Source: Blepharisma stoltei
Taxonomy: Eukaryota; Ciliophora; Heterotrichea; Heterotrichida; Blepharismidae
Length of the DNA stretch: 64,000 nucleotides
Assembly: GCA_914767885.1 (NCBI GenBank)
Contig: CAJZBQ010000005.1
Span: 124,001 to 188,000 of the forward strand
Reading direction: 5' to 3'
Each line of letters starts with the position of its first letter. Within the stretch, counting starts at the first letter, position 1. The notes beneath the pieces are model-generated. The model was not told the origin of the DNA and did not search any database. It was given only the letters and a program-made list of their open reading frames with translations. This document shows, in pieces, positions 52,057 through 62,169 of this stretch. Position numbers and translations under genes: made by a program.

Positions 52057-55000
52057 TTAAGAATTGTACATACTAAAAGAAACTTCATCAAACGGCTTGG
52101 GCTGCTCCTCCTGCTTATCAGTATCCAGATCTTCTTTTCCTTCATTATCCGCTATTAATCTTGAAACCCTTATAGGTGAAAGCTTCCTTCTAGGCTGCAT
52201 AGAAAGTTTTTCTCTTACATCATCATATACTTTTGCAGAATGATTTTTTGCCTCAATCATCTCATTTTCTAATAAATTTAATTTATCTTGAATATTTTTT
52301 AAATATTCAAACATTTCAGATGGCTGAAATTTTTTATCCTTTTTTGAGTTTCTTTCTGAAATTTGCATCGCTTTTTTCTGTTTATTTTCTGCAAAGTCTT
52401 TGATTTCTTGCATAGATAACGCATTCAGGCTGTTAGATCGCTTCGCCTTGATTATTTCTTTCATTTCAAATTTTGCCTTCATATTAGCCCTGTCTCTTGC
52501 ATCTGCAATTTCATGCATTTGTTTAAAAATTGTTGGAAATTCTTTTTCAATTAATCTGACGAGCTCTTTATTCATTATTAATACATCACAATCAATCCCA
52601 GCTTGAATTGTATATTTTCTGTCTATACCTCTTACTTTCTCCTTACATATTTTTCTCTATAACTATTTTTTTAATGCAAATTGTCGCTAATTTATATAAT
52701 TTGTTTTAGATATTATTAATTAATTATTAAAATGTAATTTTTGTTAAACAATAATTTTAAATTAAAATATTTCGCAAATGATTATGGAAGATTTAGTACT
52801 TCAATATCTCCAAAATACGAATCTTTTTGAATACTCTTATAAATAATGCCATCTTTTTGTATATAATGTGCTCGGCCTTTAAGTAAAAAATATATTTCGT
52901 CAGCATATTCACCTTCACTATAAAATAATGATCCTTGTTCAAAAAAATTATCTCTTAAAAATGGGACCACTAAAGACACAAAGGCTTCATCTCGGTGAAT
53001 GAAGAAAGGCAGTCTTTTAGCAGCTCCTCTGTGCATTTCAATTGATATTTCGTATCTTAAGTTTCGAGGGATTTCGTTAAGAATATTTTGCTTTGCTATT
53101 AATGAGTATCCTGGGTTTTCAGATGAATATTTTAAAGCTTTTCTGAGTTTTTGTCTTAAATCAAGGCTGAGATGTACGTCTTTTGCGAACTCATCAATTA
53201 TTTCAAGCTTAGAAATTAGGAGTTTTTCTTTAGTATCAAGACCTGCTAACATTGAGGATAAAGATCCTACAGTAAAAGAGATAAAAAATAAAGCAAACAT
53301 CATCCAGCCCATAGCTAAAGATCTTTCTAAAACTGTTAATGCATTTATATCACCATAACCAACTGTGCATAGAGTCGTTACTGCTCAGTACATAGACAGA
53401 GAATACTTAGCTGGCTGTGTATAATCTACATACCCAAGTCTAACAACTCAGCTATTTGGGTTATAATTATCCAATGCATAAGACATATACCAAAAACATG
53501 CCATGATATGAATAATTAAAAAAATCGCCCCAAAAGTCTTTATGAGCCTTAATGCACTTTGCTTTAGTCTTAGCAATTTTTGGATATTATCCATAAATTC
53601 ATTCTGCCCTACGCTATCAGAAAAAATCCTCGAAATTTGAATAAGTCTAAAAAGCCTAGGAAGCCTTAGCAGCCTAAGAAGATTACTATAACCACTCATA
53701 GAATGATTAGTGAGTGCACTTTTTGCATTACATTACATTACATTACATTAGAATTTATATCGCTTAACGTCCACTACGGGGTTACAACTCCAGGTTTATC
53801 ACTCGCCTTTCGTCGCATCGGGCCCACCAGTCTGCTGGAGACAAACTCGCTTTGATCACCAGGGTGCTTCCAGGGCAAATGTCCACGTCTTCGACGGCTC
53901 ATGGATGAGCTACTTGCTTGTTACATGGGTTGCTTTTCCGAAAAAACCCCAAAAAATGGATTTTTCTGGTCGGCTATCGGCAAAAAGGGAAAAATGCAAA
54001 GCCTGGGACGTAACGCCCAGTTTCACGCTAGGGAGTTGCCCGAATGGTCCAGAGGACTTTGCTGGGCTTTCCCTTTCCAACCTTGCACCCTCCTTCCCCA
54101 CGAGGAAAAATCCACCCCTGAGAATAGACTTGGGCTAGGCTCTGAAAGCTACCAGAATTGCTTACCTAGCATTGCTGTCCATCTCTGAAATGGTAAAACC
54201 TTGCCGGATATAATTAAAATATGAGTCGAGGCTGCATGGCCGGGAGGCCATGCCCAGACGAAGACGCCATATTTTTAATTATGAGTGCACTTTTTGCAAG
54301 AACCCCAAACGGCATACATGATATACAATCAATAATCATCCAAGATCTCATATACCTCATAAAAATTTTTCTTCTATCAGTAATAAAAGTCCCACTCTCA
54401 TCATGATAAGCTGTAAAGCAGGTAAAAATTATGTCCACCCCAAATAAAATATTTACCGCAATATCATCAATATAGAACCAAATCTCGTTTTCGTAATTAT
54501 CATTAAATGAAATATTGTAAGGCAACAGTGTAGCAGTATATATAAGTAAAAGGACAATTATAAGATTCCAAATTGTTTTTGCTGGCTTGCCGGGATCAAA
54601 CATAAGAGGTGGGAGTTTTTCAATCTGCTTGTCTTTTCTCTTCTGTAAAGCATAGTTTTCGCTTTTTTTCACCAATGCTTCAATATTTGTCTTCATGGAG
54701 TCCTGATGGAATAGACTTCCAGATGTTCCATATAAATTAACTTCTGCACATATATGCTGTATCAGCAATTTTGTTCTCAATTTAAGCCTCGCTCTTTTTC
54801 AAACGTCCAAATATTTTGAATTTACCACAGGAGTATTCCTCATGTCTCTGTTCTTTCTCTCGGTTGATGAAAGATCTTCAGAATCAAATGTATCGTTAGC
54901 TCTTTCGTTTATAGCCAAAGGAGAAATTGAGCTTGAGAATGAGGTAGCTTTGGAGAAAGGGCCTGTTTCTGTCAAGGCTAGACGGGAAGATTTGAGAGTT

Positions 55001-55119
55001 TGTGTATGTCTTGTTGTGGTGGAAGAAGGTAGAAGTAAACTACTATCATTTATAGACCGATTTTCAGTAATAGCGTGCTTTTGAAATATTCTCTTGAGGA
55101 CCTAATTTGAGGTTACCAT
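52057..55119 (-). CDS. Voltage-sensor K+ channel with cyclic-nucleotide-binding domain (copy B)
   Basis: Tandem paralog of the gene at 48553-51377, same strand. ATG at 55119, then a 15-nt intron at once (55102-55116), the same position as in copy A. Removing a 161-bp IES and a 571-bp SINE insertion gives 2316 nt, 771 residues. Motifs match copy A: YTATLLPYNISFNDNY, S4 RLPRLFRLIQISRIF, TLCTVGYGD, CNBD YFGDIEVLRGIDRKYTIQ, C-terminal MYNS. The N-terminal 90 residues and the tail diverge most. Both copies look intact after excision. They may form heteromers, which is inference. Confidence 0.9.
52633..52793. other. IES, 161 bp, TA-bounded
   Basis: TA at 52633-52634 and 52794-52795. Excision gives IEVLRGIDRKYTIQ; copy A reads IEVLFGIDRKYTIQ with no insert. 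Confidence 0.85.
53728..54281 (-). mobile_element. SINE-like element in channel copy B
   Basis: Exact 17-bp duplication tgagtgcactttttgca at 53711-53727 and 54282-54298, without TA. On the minus strand it begins TAATTAAAAATATGGCGTC and ends in (taatg)n. Removal restores GVLAKSALTNHSMSGYSNLL before S4. Confidence 0.9.
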
Positions 55120-55265
55120 TACTCTTATCTTATGCAATTTAAATGGCCATTGTTCAGGTTGCCAATCACTGGTTTAATATGTGAATTTACAATTTAGAAG
55201 AATTTTAAAATATGAAGGTCAGACCATAATTGTGAATTATTTTATAATTAAATTGAGTATTTACT

Positions 55266-55842
55266 TACTCCCCCCCATCCTTGATCGAACGACTCGCCCA
55301 TCGTTCGATCAAGGATGGGGGTTAAAAAAAATTTTTCGGGAAAAAAAAAAATTTATATATAAAATAAAAAAGTATATAGATATTTTTTTTTATTTACTTT
55401 TAAATAAGAGGGTTAAGAATATATTAAATAATATTTTTACAGCAAAAAATTTAATTTATTTCATAAAATATTAATTTTTAATATTTTGATTTATTAGTTT
55501 ACCCTTTAAATTGTATAAATTTTAATTTGTTCCTTATTAAATTAATTGTTTTTTTAAAACAATTTTAAAGAATCTCTATTTTATTAGATTATTGAGTTTT
55601 TAAGCATATGTTAATGACTAAATCACTTCGGATAGTTGATTCCGCAGCTTTCTGTCGTCTCAAAGCCTGAAAACAACTTCATTATGTACATCTTCCCAAG
55701 CTTTTTTTGATAAATAATATATTTTTTTATATATATAAAAATTTGCATGATATGAAAATCGTTCGATCAAGGATGGGGGTTAATTTCCCCAATTTTTAGG
55801 AATTTTTACAGTCAATCGTTCAATCAAGGATTGGGGGGGGAG
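55266..55842. mobile_element. Family B MITE, intergenic
   Basis: Begins ttactcccccccatccttga and ends ggattgggggggGAGTTA, with inner motif copies at both ends and the B core. It lies between channel copy B and Wee1. The rest of 55120-56098 holds nothing I can name. Confidence 0.85.
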
Positions 55843-56098
55843 TTAATAGGCTTTGTCTGCTAAATTTGTTAAAATAATTGATACCTTCTATGTTTATGGT
55901 CAGTTAGCTAAATACTTATAAGGCAGGTATTAACAAAAATAGCACAAAAGTTTGGAAGTCAATAATTTAGGCTTTGTTTTTTGAAAAATAGTATTTTTCA
56001 ATAAAGCAGTTATCATTTATTTCAGAAATAATAATCTTTGTGTCAGAATTCCATTAATATGGCATGAAAATAAATAACATTTAAAATTATATCTATTA

Positions 56099-57544
56099 TT
56101 ACACTGAGCACTTCCTTTTCGCGGTTCTAGAATTCGATTCTTCAATTTGTTTTTCCAAGCCTTTAATTACATCTTTTAGTCTCCTTATCTCTTTTTCCTT
56201 CTCAGAAATTAAAATTGTTTCTAAAAGTTCTGCAGCGCTTGGCCTTTCATATAAATCCTTGCTCATCATTTTTTTTACACAAAATTGCAGCTCCTCAGAG
56301 AAGTCTCCTTTAAAGTCCAAGTCGCCATTTCTAATAGAATGCCACTCTGGGCCATTAATTGGCAGTGTTTTTCCTCTCATTAGCTCATAAATAGTAGCTC
56401 CCAATGAAAAAATGTCAGCTTTAGATAAATCTGGGATGCTTTCAGGATTTTCTGAAACATTTGCTAACACTTCAGGAGCTAAATATCTTGCGTCACCTTC
56501 AGGGATTTCTCCAGTCAAATTTGTGGTGACTCTTGCAAGTCCTAAATCGGCTAATTTAAATTTTCCTGAAAAGCTGTATAAAATATTTTCTGATTTAATG
56601 TCCATATGAATAATGTTATGAGCGTGCAATTTTTTTAATCCCTTACAAATATTCTCTTTCTAATTAAATATTCCTATTTTAATAATATTTATAAGCCATT
56701 TCCATTAAAAATTAAATACAGTTTTCTCATTTTTTAGATTTTTTTTTTAATCTTGTATATCCCTCATAATTTTTCTGATCAAGCTTTCTGTTACAGGCGG
56801 ATTTCTTTCTACATACCTTGTAAGCGAGCAATCGCATAATTCCATACAAATATAAAGATAATCTTTTTCAATCCAAACTGAATAATATCTAATGATATAA
56901 GTATTGTCTTCACACATAGAACTTTGTGCTAGCGCATAGGCTTCTTGTAAGGCTTCATTTCTAGACGCTTTATTCCTTGGGTTTGTTTTTATCTGTTTTA
57001 CTGCGTAATAAAGCCCGTCAATTTTATTCAAGCACTTATAAACAGCCCCAAAATTTCCGCTGCCTAAAATATTTAACTGTATAAAATCATGCTCGTACCT
57101 GCAGACTTCTAAATCGTCTTCAAGAATGCTATTTCTATGGGATAAAGGTGGGGAATACATAGAGTCGTCAATTTTAAAGGTCGGTAAATCATAGTCTAAA
57201 TTTTCTTTGGATTTGAAAATTTGTAATTCAAAGCTGTTCATTCGGGATAAGGTGAGCTCAGCTTTTGGGAAAGGGGTTTGGAAAAATATAAGCTTTTTGT
57301 CAATGCTCAGAGCTGGGGTAAGAGGGGTACAAGGTGTTGAATGGCCTGAGGAAAATTTCCCATCAAAAAGCTTGTCCGCCAACCTCCATCTTTCGTAATA
57401 GGAATTTCTTGGAATTGTAAGAGGATCTGGACGGATTGAGTCTAAGGTAGAGACCAGCTGGTAATTTTGATTAGAATCTTTCATGAGAGAGTTGAGTAAA
57501 ACTTCTCTACATTGTTTAAGCTTAGACGTTCTGTTGTCTTCCAT
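56099..57544 (-). CDS. WEE1: Wee1-like cell-cycle kinase
   Basis: ATG at 57544 (MEDNRTSKLK) is the first in frame. One 108-bp IES removed gives 1338 nt, 445 residues. Kinase domain from residue 155: GSGNFGAVYKCLNKIDGLYY, AVKQIKT, RDICKGLKKLHAHNIIHMDI, KSENIL, ADLGLA, EGDARYLAPEVL. EGDxRYLAxE and the HxDIKxENI loop are Wee1/Myt1 signatures; DFG is DLG, also usual in Wee1. Wee1 phosphorylates CDK1 on the inhibitory Tyr to delay mitosis. The N-terminus has SP/TP sites (GHSTPCTPLTPAL) suitable for CDK feedback. No membrane anchor, so Wee1 rather than Myt1. Confidence 0.88.
56650..56757. other. IES, 108 bp, TA-bounded
   Basis: TA at 56650-56651 and 56758-56759. Excision gives IMRDICKGLKKLH, the helix just before the catalytic loop. 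Confidence 0.82.
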
Positions 57545-57622
57545 TATTTTTAAATCTATTTCCGCCAAATTTACATATATGTTTCATTATTTTGGAATTG
57601 ATTAAGCTATATTTATTCGCCT

Positions 57623-57980
57623 TACCCCTCCACTTTAAATTGGAACAAAATATCGATAAATTTTCCATTTTTTGGATACTTCAACCCCTTTAAATTGGAT
57701 CAGTTTTTTCAATAATAGTAAAAATTCTATTTTTTATAAAAATAATTTTGATCTAATTTTATGGAATAAGTGCAAATGAAATATTATTTAAACAGTTTTC
57801 ATGCTGAAGCAATGAACTTTTGAATTATACTTCATAAAATAAATTAAAATTCTAAAAATTGCATCAATTTTATATTTTTTAAAAATTTATTATGAAAAAC
57901 CAAAGTAAATTTTTTTTAAAAAAATTACCGATTTAATCTGGACAGAATTTTTTGTTCTGATTTAAATGGAGAGAGAGAGC
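57623..57980. mobile_element. Family C MITE, intergenic
   Basis: Left cttacccctccactttaaat, right tttaaatggagagagagagc with TA following. About 358 bp in the space between the divergent Wee1 and MOK genes. Ends worn compared with 45988-46767. Confidence 0.75.
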
Positions 57981-58043
57981 TAAAATATTTTTACTTGAAA
58001 ATTTAATATAAAATTAGAAATAATTTTTTAGAAACAGCAAGCA

Positions 58044-59392
58044 ATGCACAGTAATGTTTAGCCAGAATATCGTCTAATATCTAAAAAAGGAGAAGGAACT
58101 TTTTCAGAAGTTTTAAAAGCACAAAGTATTAAAACTGGCAAATATGTTGCCATCAAATGCATGAAAAATCATTTTAACAGTCTTGAACAAGTCAACAATT
58201 TAAGAGAAATTCAAGCTTTAAGACGCTTGTCTCCGCATCCTCATATAGTAAAACTTCTTGAAATTCTTTCTCCTCACCCTAATTTATTTTTTTTTATAAT
58301 AATTATTTTTAATAATATTTATCCTTAATTTTCATTAAAAAGTTAGTAATTTCTAACTAGTGATGAGCCAACAGGAAGACTTGGCCTTGTTTTTGAATTA
58401 ATGGACCTGAATCTTTATGAGTGGATTCGTGGACGACGACATTATATCCCAGAAAACAAAATTAAATACCATATGTATCAACTACTAAAGTCTATTGATC
58501 ACATGCATCGTAATGGCATATTCCACAGAGATATCAAGCCAGAAAATGTACTTTTAATTGACGATGTGCTGAAACTTGCAGATTTTGGCTCCTGCAGAGG
58601 AATCTATAGCAAGCAGCCTTATACAGAATATATAAGCACCAGATGGTACAGGCCTCCAGAATGCTTGCTAACTGATGGCTACTACAATTTCAAAATGGAT
58701 ATCTGGGGTGTGGGCTGCGTTTTCTTTGAAGTTTTAGCTTTATTTCCTTTGTTCCCAGGGAACAATGAGATGGACCAAATAGATAAAATCCATAAGATCC
58801 TTGGAGTGCCTCCAGCAGAACTAATCTCTGATTTCCAAAGCAAAGCAAAAGAAATTGATTTTAGTTTTCCTCATCGCGAGGGTACTGGAATTGATATATT
58901 TTTTCTATTAAATTGACCAAAATTATTTTTTTTTTTTAAAATTTAAAATTTCAATTAAAAAAGAATAAATTAATACCCCAAGTAACTCCATTGGCAAAAG
59001 ATTTAATTTCAAAACTATTGACTTATAGTGCAGAAGAGAGGATTTCAGCTCGGCAAGCACTGAAGCACCCATATTTTAAGGATATAAGAGAGCAAGAACA
59101 GCCTTCAAGAGTAACAATATCTCCAGCAAGCTTAAGAACTCCTGAAGGTGACAGTGCTGCAGGAGACGGGACTGAAAATTCAGATGGCCCAATTTTGCCA
59201 CCACTAAAAGGGCCTGTTGTAGCTTTGCCAAAAATAAAGAAAAAATCTGAGGTAAAATTGAAAAACCAAAACTCAATTAAAAGCATATCAATTGACCAAA
59301 AAGTCAGCCCATTCAATAAGAAGCCAATAGAAGTAAAAAAGAATTATGTGTCGCCATACAGAAAAGGCATATATAAAGGCGGTGTTTATTAA
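58044..59392 (+). CDS. MOK: MOK-like (RCK family) protein kinase
   Basis: Start ATG at 58044 with a 15-nt intron (58051-58065) after only seven coding bases. IESs of 69 and 77 bp removed; 1188 nt, 395 residues. GEGTFSEVLKA glycine loop, VAIKCMK, HRDIKPENVLL, ADFGSCRG, activation segment TEYISTRWYRPPECLLTDGY with the TEY motif. The TDGYY and FPLFPGNNEMDQI stretches match MOK. RCK kinases (MAK, ICK, MOK) control cilium length and transport. The tail is basic and Ser/Pro-rich, ending RKGIYKGGVY. Confidence 0.9.
58285..58353. other. IES, 69 bp, TA-bounded
   Basis: TA at 58285-58286 and 58354-58355. Excision gives LSPHPNLTSDEPTGRLGLVF in the kinase N-lobe. Confidence 0.8.
58897..58973. other. IES, 77 bp, TA-bounded
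   Basis: TA at 58897-58898 and 58974-58975. Excision gives GTGIDIPQVTPLAKDLI; the spacing fits known MOK sequences. Confidence 0.8.
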
Positions 59393-59421
59393 TTCTGAAA
59401 AAATAATCTAAGATCTTTAAA

Positions 59422-60303
59422 TTAGAAACTGCTTAGCCATTTTAAGAAGTTATGACTAGGCGTGTATCCATAAAGGTCTCTAAACCTTTTGGACACCATT
59501 TGTTGGTCTTGTGTATGAGCCACAGGGAATACTCCATATGTTTCTCTGATGCTCCAAGGCTCACTAACTCTTTCTACATCTTGCACATTGATAGATTGAG
59601 ACAGCCTTTCAATAATCGTCTCAAGAGTCATTGATTCTGGCTCCGATGCATAAAATAGCCCAGTTGCTTTATTTTCGACAAGAATCCTATACATATCTGC
59701 AAGGTCTTCATAATGAATAAAACAAATATGTGGGTTTCCATTGACAGCAATAATTTTATTATGCTTTTTGCAAGCCAAAATCCAGTCTTCTACAAAGCTT
59801 CTTCCATAGACCCAGACAGGTCTGATAACTGCTGCACGTAGATTTCCACAGGTTGCATTGCAAACTTTTCTTTCTAAAATAGGTCTAAATGCAAAAGAAG
59901 GAAGACATTGTGAGGTATCGTCATGGTCTTCATCAATAATTCAATTAGTATTGCCATTAATGACACATCCAGATGTAGAAAGAAGGGAAACTGGCTTTGT
60001 TTCAGCTGTTTTGCGGGCTCCAGAGATCATAGCGTCCGTGATTATATGCTCAGATTTTATTCCGTCTTCACTAAAGGTAAAGGCTGTATGGATTATTGCG
60101 TCAAATCCTATACAAAGGTCGGCAATTTGATAGGCTGTTTCTGGGTTTATAGTAAAAATTAGAGGAATTCCACCTTTATTAGAAATTTCTGCAGCTTTTG
60201 CTTCAGATCTTACAATGCATGTGACTTCGTGGCCGTGGGCAATCAAGTTTTCTAATACAGCGCTTCCGATAGAACCTGTTGCTCCAGTCAAAAATATCCT
60301 CAT
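59422..60303 (-). CDS. NAD(P)-dependent epimerase/SDR-type protein
   Basis: 293 residues, uninterrupted. It begins MRIFLTGATGSIGSAVLENL, the GxxGxxG Rossmann motif of atypical/extended short-chain dehydrogenases. FDAIIHTAFTFS corresponds to the DxxIHxA strand; SLLSTSGCVING fits the Ser-containing strand; VWVYGRSF fits the YGxS region, but the usual YxxxK pair is not clear. Closest in style to NAD-dependent epimerase/dehydratase or NmrA-like proteins. TGA-Trp at NTNWIIDED. Substrate unknown. Confidence 0.82.
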
Positions 60304-60428
60304 TTTTATGGCTTAGGAAAGGATAGCTATTTTAAAACGCTTATATATTTCCACGGTTACAAGCTGAAAATCAATTTTCTTAATTTTTGATTTAATTCTT
60401 AGCCAAAATATTTAAAGATGGTTTACAA

Positions 60429-60749
60429 TTAGGAATGCGCTGTTATGTCTTGGTATATAAACTTCGCGATCTTCAAATGGGTTGCAGCCCTACATGGAGA
60501 TGAGCTTGGAGACACAGGTGACAAGCCTTCAGTTTCTCTAATAAATGAAGCCAATCCTAAAACTCCGTCCAGGTCTTTTGGAGCTGATCTGATTTTCAAT
60601 CTTTTTTGTTTTTGTCGATATTGCTTTACGCTTATTTTGGCTATTCTATAGTGGACAGTCCCATAGATATCTTGTAGGTCTTTAAGGATGTCGTTTGGGC
60701 TGAACTTGACTCTGTCTGACTTGCGTGAAAACGTTGCTAATTTTTTCAT
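60429..60749 (-). CDS. Hypothetical basic protein, 106 aa
   Basis: MKKLATFSRKSDRVKFSPND, then a helical stretch DILKDLQDIYGTVHYRIAKI and KQYRQKQKRLKIRSAPKDLD. Small and basic, possibly nucleic-acid or ribosome associated, but no family recognised. Uninterrupted, own ATG, between two genes on the same strand. Confidence 0.6.
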   Translation of the reverse strand: MKKLATFSRKSDRVKFSPNDILKDLQDIYGTVHYRIAKISVKQYRQKQKRLKIRSAPKDLDGVLGLASFIRETEGLSPVSPSSSPCRAATHLKIAKFIYQDITAHS

Positions 60750-61082
60750 GCTTTAAATTAATTTTAATTTCATAGATATGAGTGAAGGTTTAATATGAAT
60801 TTGTAAAACTTGATAGGAAATTATAATTATTAATTTTCAAAGTGGTTGATTCAAATATATGAAATATGGAATGAAAATATATAGTAAATTAGGAAAAATT
60901 AATTTTGCGAGATCTGAGAGGCTTTAGGGAGATAGAATTTAGACTGTGTGCGAAGTGCTGTAAAATCTGAATTTTGGTGAACTAGAGATTTATAATTTTA
61001 TTTATTTGGGAAATTATTCAATTATAAGGAGAAGCGCATTTAACTTTCATAAGCTTTAAAAGGCATTAAAATTTTGAATAAC

Positions 61083-61435
61083 TACTCCCCCTTTAAATTG
61101 GAACAGAATATAGATAAAATTTCCATTTTTTAGGTACTTTAAACCTTTTTAAAAGTAAAAAATTGTTTTTCAATTGGATGATTTTATAGTTAAAAAAAAA
61201 TTTATTTATTTATAAAATAATAATATAAAAAGTAAAGTATAATTTTATTTACAGTTTTCACACCAAATCGATTAATTTTTTGAATTAATTCTTCATAAAA
61301 GTATTAAAATTCAAGTATTGTGCTCAATTGATATTTTTTTGAATTTATAAAAATTTAAATATAATTGTTTTTAAAAAGAAAATTTAACACCCCTTTAAAT
61401 TGGAGCAGGATTTTTTGTTCCAATTTAAAGTAGAG
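61083..61435. mobile_element. Family C MITE, intergenic
   Basis: actactccccctttaaattg at the left, tttgttccaatttaaagtag at the right, with inner copies of tttaaattgga at both ends. About 353 bp. The flanks 60750-61082 and 61438-61527 show nothing else. Confidence 0.8.
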
Positions 61436-61527
61436 TAAAGAAAAGTATAATAAATAAAAATAAATTGAGATTAATTATAACTTGGCTCTAGAAATCTTCA
61501 TTTATCATATTTTCAAGTCTGCACATC

Positions 61528-62025
61528 TTACACTAATTTAATATTTTCAATATCGCTAGTTACCTGCAGCATATTTTCCAAAACTTCTTTAAGCTCTTGC
61601 TTTTCTTTTTCTTTTTCACTAATTTGATCTCTTAGCCTATTTTTAATTTCTACCATACACTGTGTAGGTCTCATTCAATAAATCAATTGATAAAAATTTA
61701 AGATGATCTGTTCATAGTCTTTGAATTTCCCTGGAGCATCCATAGGGGATTCTGCAAGAGTTTTAATTAAATTCAAAGCAGACTGGTATAATGTATATTC
61801 CAGTCTTAAGAGAGTTTCTTTATTAAAAGTCGCAGGATCTTGCAGCTCAGTCTCAGGGATCATTTGGACAAAGTTTTCAGCTTCAATTCTTAAGGGGGCT
61901 TCTTTTGTAGTGAAAACCCTGCCAAACATAGAAAATTCGCCTTCAATAGGCGGGTTAGGAGGAGTTTTTAAACCTCGTTTATACCAAAAAGGAGGTGGTG
62001 GGAAAGCTGCATTATTTTGATCCAT
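61528..62025 (-). CDS. MED7: Mediator complex subunit 7
   Basis: 165 residues from MDQNNAAFPPPPFWYKRGLK; an upstream in-frame ATG at 62064 would add 13. The PPPP..YK start, PPIEGEFSMFG, then LEYTLYQSALNLIKTLAESP and FYQLIYWMRPTQCMVEIKNR match MED7 (the last corresponds to the conserved NxxRPHQAR segment, here RPTQ), followed by a C-terminal coiled coil. Trp in YWMRP is from TGA. MED7 pairs with MED21 in the Mediator middle module and is needed for RNA polymerase II transcription. Shorter than animal MED7 by roughly 60 residues. Confidence 0.85.
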
Positions 62026-62169
62026 TTTGATTATATTAAATAAATTAATCCATTTAAATGGCAAAATCTCTTAAAATATTATTTATCATAAGAATATAAA
62101 TTTAAGCATATGAATTCTTTCTCTAATAAGTTACAATAAAATCTAATAAAAATCTATTTAATTTTATTA

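Noticed and set aside
53728-53751. (cattac)n as a CRISPR or satellite array
   Set aside because: A short simple repeat adjoining a target duplication; best read as a retroposon tail.
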